DNA from: Escallonia rubra
Lineage: Eukaryota; Streptophyta; Magnoliopsida; Escalloniales; Escalloniaceae
Assembly (NCBI GenBank): GCA_033065855.1
Contig: JAVXUO010002397.1
Location: forward strand, 124,001 to 188,000
Direction of reading: 5' to 3'
Length of the DNA: 64,000 bases
Shown: in pieces, positions 60,520-64,000 of the stretch
How positions within the stretch are numbered: the first letter of the stretch is position 1
How the letters are laid out: each line of letters starts with the position of its first letter
Notes under the pieces: generated by a model
What the model was told of the DNA's origin: nothing
Seen by the model: only the letters and a program-made list of their open reading frames with translations
Database searches by the model: none
Translations under genes and position numbers: made by a program

Positions 60520-60751
60520 GATCTAAGCCGCGGGATAGACAACTCTTCCGGGACACTATCTCCACCAGGACATCTGTGTGACTAGCCTACGTGCTCCGCC
60601 ACTTGGGGTTGTCATCGGCACCCCTAGGGATTATGACCCAAGGTCACTCTGAGACGGAAGCAGGTCTCCGGAGGGCATCGCGCCTAATCCGTCTGGTAGT
60701 TGGGCGTCAGGTCTTCCCTGCCTGTCAGGTCCTCGGAGTCTCTCAACGCCC
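60520..60751. repeat. GC-rich module ending duplication unit B
   Basis: Second copy of the 56285-56515 module. Sequence beyond 60751 is unrelated to the start of either unit. Confidence 0.5.
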
Positions 60752-61871
60752 TGTGGGACTCTGCAAGGGCTTTGGACTGGTGGCTAGATCAAAGGGGCTC
60801 TCTGGCCACATCGGTGTTGTGTGGGCCGGTCTTCCTACATCAACATACTTGACATTGACTCGGACTCATTCATTGTGACACCTCCACGTCGATTGCGAAC
60901 CCACCTTCCTTGGCATTAGCGGAGAAGAAATGTAAAATATATATATATATATATATGGTGAAAATGCACGTAACTTCAGCGTGCATGTCGCTTTGACCGT
61001 TTTGGGAGGGTTAAAACATTGACTGTTGACAATGTTAACGTATCGTGAAAAGCGAGACCCATAATGAGTCCAACGGTGCGGTTGTAAGTTGGGAACACTC
61101 ACGTACCCTTATTTTTTTTATGAATTGTATGAAATATCCTTTGTATGAGCTAATCACCGAGAGGGAACGTAAGCGAAAGCAAATTCAAGTGCGCGTGAGC
61201 AGGCAAAGAAGATGGTGAGTGCAAACATGCAAGCGGAAGCAAGAGCGAGCATTGAGGGCGAAAGTTACAAGGATATTAAGGGTCACTCTAGCAACGTTGG
61301 ACTCTGTTGTCGATCACCACATCGGTAAATCCTGTTCAACTAGATCTATTGGATCAGGAAGGGTTTACGTGACAGTATCCAGAGGACAAAGGGGCCAGAA
61401 TTATCATGAATATTCAATTACTACTAATGGAAACATACCTTAGACCAACTATCGAACTATTGCATGCCATAGTTAGAGCATCATCTGCCAAAATCTTCTC
61501 TTCCATTTACAAAGAAACAAGTAACTGGAATTTTTGTCCCACAGGTGACAACTGAATCCGATATTTCTGATGATTAACTACATGAAAATTATGGACTTAA
61601 AGAGATGAATACACATTCTATACAGTTTATCAACTGGTCGTGGAAGACCTGCATCTTCAGATGTTCAAGACAGCAGAATATATGTGAAGTGTGTGGATTC
61701 AATCTTGCTCGGTGACCGCTGCTCTTTTGCAGCATTCTAGTAGATATACCTCATTATCCCCGCTCTCATCGAGTACATCAGCATGGTCGTGATCAGTCCG
61801 CTAGTTTCTTTGGTCCCTTTTACTCGATGTATTCTCCTCCAGAGAAGAAGCTCCTTACAACTTCAGCGTAG
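60752..61871. other. Intergenic, 3' flank of the CBL gene
   Basis: (AT)n microsatellite at about 60938-60956. Short frames (60591-60878, 61219-61443) have no recognised domain. 61440-61871 may include the CBL 3' UTR. Confidence 0.4.
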
Positions 61872-63493
61872 TTATATGTCTAGATCTTCAACTTCTGAAC
61901 TCAGCACAAAACTGGGGAAGGCCAAGGTTATGTCCCTGGAAATGATAACAAATTAACAAACTGAAGTGGCATGTTTATATCATCCAAGTATAACAGTATT
62001 AAGATTTTGACACAGAGATTCATAACTCGAAAATATGATGCATTAATAAACTACAGTGACAAGATGTATATTGTTTCTGTTTTACGATGTCAAGATTATC
62101 AGACGTTGATTCAGAACTCAACGTAGAAGGGGAATTGCAGAAAAAGAAGTATCACAAGTCGTTGGACTTGGACGACTTGATTTAGTAAAGATTCCAATAC
62201 AAAGGAAGAAGGTCATGATGTTTCTCAAAACAGAGAATTTAGACCAAAGGGAGTTTAAAGAAAGTTCATTAGCTAATGAGTAGGATATATTCACAGAATA
62301 AGTTAACATGAATAACGATAGGGACCCCAAGCTTGCTCCCAAAGGATGTGGCGCGCTTTTGGTCCACATATCTCAAACTAGTATGTCGTCTCTGTACACA
62401 GCTTTTGGGATGTCGTTTGATCCCAACCGTTAAAAACAAATAACCAATGTTACCAAACTAGTTTCCACGAGATGTTGTTTTAATACTACTTACTTCAAAT
62501 ATGGAAGGGTCATGTTCTTTATTAGAGATGGATTCTTTTCTACAAACTCCTTCCACTCTTCTTGATCGATCCTTCCATCGCCTTTTGTATCTGCTTCACT
62601 GAATGTCTGTGGGAATGATAAATATGTCATTATTCAAAATTGAAGAGGGATGTAACCGACCCAACTAGTTTGGCACAAACGCTTGGATGATGATGATGAG
62701 GAGGAGGAGGAGGATGACTCTAAATCAGTTAGGGAGCAAATGCAAGGAACAAGATAGGGGTTATAAAAACCTTGTCCACAATCATTTCAATAACATCATC
62801 AGAAAGCACGAGATCTGATTCATGCAAGAGTGCCAGTACCATCTCCTTCAACTGTCATACAGACAAAACTATTAGCATCATGACGAGGAGAGGATGATAA
62901 ATATAATATTAGTACTGTGCATATAACATTCTCTTCTCCAAATAATTCAATTAAACCATATTTAAAGGTTACATATTACTTAACCAACAGCTTTATATAA
63001 ACCACAATACCCATTCAGTGGATATTGAAGCGCAATTAAGTATGGTCATAATTAAGAATCCCCACATTTTTTTCATCAATGGCCTAGATTAAAATATTTG
63101 ACCTCGAAAATGTACATCATCTGGATTCCCATGCAATGGCAGAGCGGGGAATAAGAACAAGAAGAGATAAAGAAACAGGTGGTAATACTTGCCTCTTCTC
63201 TCTCAATAAATCCAGTGTGCCTTAAATCATACAATCTAAATGCAACTGCCAAAAAAAATTCCCAGATTAGCAAATGATTCAGTACATTCACTCAGGAAAT
63301 CAAAACAATGTAAGTTTCATGAAGTGTAGCAAAAATACAGGTCCATGGGCCATGGCATATCACTATCTCCAACCAAATTCTTACATGCAACTTTGTCAGG
63401 TACAGGTGCATTTGGATGAAAGACACTCAGAGATCGAACAAATTCTCCAAACTCAATGACTCCATTGCGCTTGACATCAAACAAATCGAATGT
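61872..63493 (-). CDS. Calcineurin B-like calcium sensor (CBL4/SOS3-like), 3' exons only
   Basis: Ca2+ sensor that binds and activates CIPK kinases; CBL4/SOS3 acts in salt signalling. Minus-strand exons in the window: 63493-63385, 63245-63193, 62851-62771, 62606-62494, 61935-61872. Together they encode the last 139 residues; earlier exons, including the N-terminal myristoylation region, lie beyond 64000. EF-hand loops: [24 protein letters not shown] and [12 protein letters not shown]. The DKVAFAFRLYDL junction is restored only by using the GTAAGA donor at 63384. The C-terminal AFPSF motif, where CIPKs phosphorylate the Ser, is present. The intron after the GFIEREE exon starts with GC (GCAAGT) instead of GT. 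Assignment to CBL4 rather than CBL5 or CBL8 rests on [20 protein letters not shown] and is moderate. Confidence 0.92.
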
Positions 63494-64000
63494 CTGCATA
63501 AGCATTTGATGTAGCTTCAGTTGCAAGAACGACCATGTACATTGAGGAATTGTTGCACAAAAAGATAGCATGATGTTCAACGTATGTGTATCAGCAACTT
63601 TGCACCAACACAAGAGTAGTACTTGCCACTAACATGGTAAAATTCTTCAACGCAGACATGCAATCTAACATATAGAATAAGAATCAAGAATTGAGTGCAA
63701 TAATAGGGGTTGAGCTCTTGGTGCAAGCTTCAAATTCCTGTTTCCAAGTAGTTTACACTTACAGCTGAATAGTTTTCTATAATTTCTTTCTGAGTTCTCT
63801 CAAAACTAGGAATCCCTGTTTTGCTTTATTTTTTTCCTTTATTTGCAAATGTACACTTGCTGCATTCTTTGATTTCACCATTTTTGGCACATTTAGTATA
63901 GTTCATTCGTAAATCAAGATGACTATAGTACAATAGTTTTCTCGGGTGGAGTAAAGACATTTAGTACACTTGCTAGATTGAAGGACGGCGAGTATAAGAG
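63494..64000 (-). other. CBL intron continuing past the window edge
   Basis: No upstream CBL exon (expected to encode an ALFRN...NLFADR-like end) is found here, so this is intron sequence. Confidence 0.6.

Larger units (their letters stand above)
56516..60751 (+). repeat. Tandem segmental duplication, unit B (4.24 kb with insertions)
   Basis: The same unit as 53754-56515. It additionally carries a Helitron (58926-60166), a SINE (about 58415-58557) and a short internal reiteration at about 56890-56955. Subtracting the two insertions leaves about 2.84 kb. Confidence 0.88.

Overview
This is nuclear DNA of a flowering plant, probably a eudicot. It is AT-rich, its genes have GT-AG introns, the protein families are plant-type (pectin methylesterase with an inhibitor pro-domain, CBL calcium sensor, BOBBER-type NudC protein), and it carries many plant transposons (Copia, LINE, SINE, Helitron, hAT, Mutator-like and Stowaway-type elements). 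The species cannot be named from the sequence.

Five protein-coding genes and one tRNA gene are supported; exon joins were worked out by hand from splice sites and reading phase. (1) 9029-11992, minus: BOB1-like NudC/CS-domain co-chaperone, six exons, 293 aa. (2) 12229-12301, plus: tRNA-Ala(CGC). (3) 17890-19210, plus: At4g10955-type alpha/beta-hydrolase (lipase class 3-like), two exons, 345 aa. (4) 35360-39397, plus: pectinesterase with PMEI pro-domain, three exons, 596 aa. (5) 44665-52442, minus: DPP8/9-type dipeptidyl aminopeptidase, five coding exons including a 30-bp microexon, 774 aa. (6) 61872-63493 and beyond the right edge, minus: the last five exons of a CBL4/SOS3-like calcineurin B-like gene, one intron of which has a GC donor. 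They show no operon-like or pathway relationship.

The rest is intergenic DNA built largely from mobile elements, several with boundaries fixed by target-site duplications (TSDs): a Mutator-like MITE (1173-1417) with relatives near 6750 and 15560; two copies of one Helitron family (2035-3355 and 58926-60166); Stowaway-like MITEs (5844-6206 and a nested pair at 42030-42664); an internally deleted Copia element (19706-23181, TSD AGGAA); a hAT-like MITE (24468-25002); and a 1.96-kb hAT-like element in the large intron of the peptidase gene (49210-51172).

From 53754 to 60751 a 2.8-kb unit containing a dead LINE 3' end is tandemly duplicated. The second copy later received a Helitron and a SINE, and the first copy preserves both empty sites. 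This is the most informative structure in the window. I found no clear sign of an undescribed enzymatic system; the novelty lies in the transposon families, their nesting, and a few splicing oddities.
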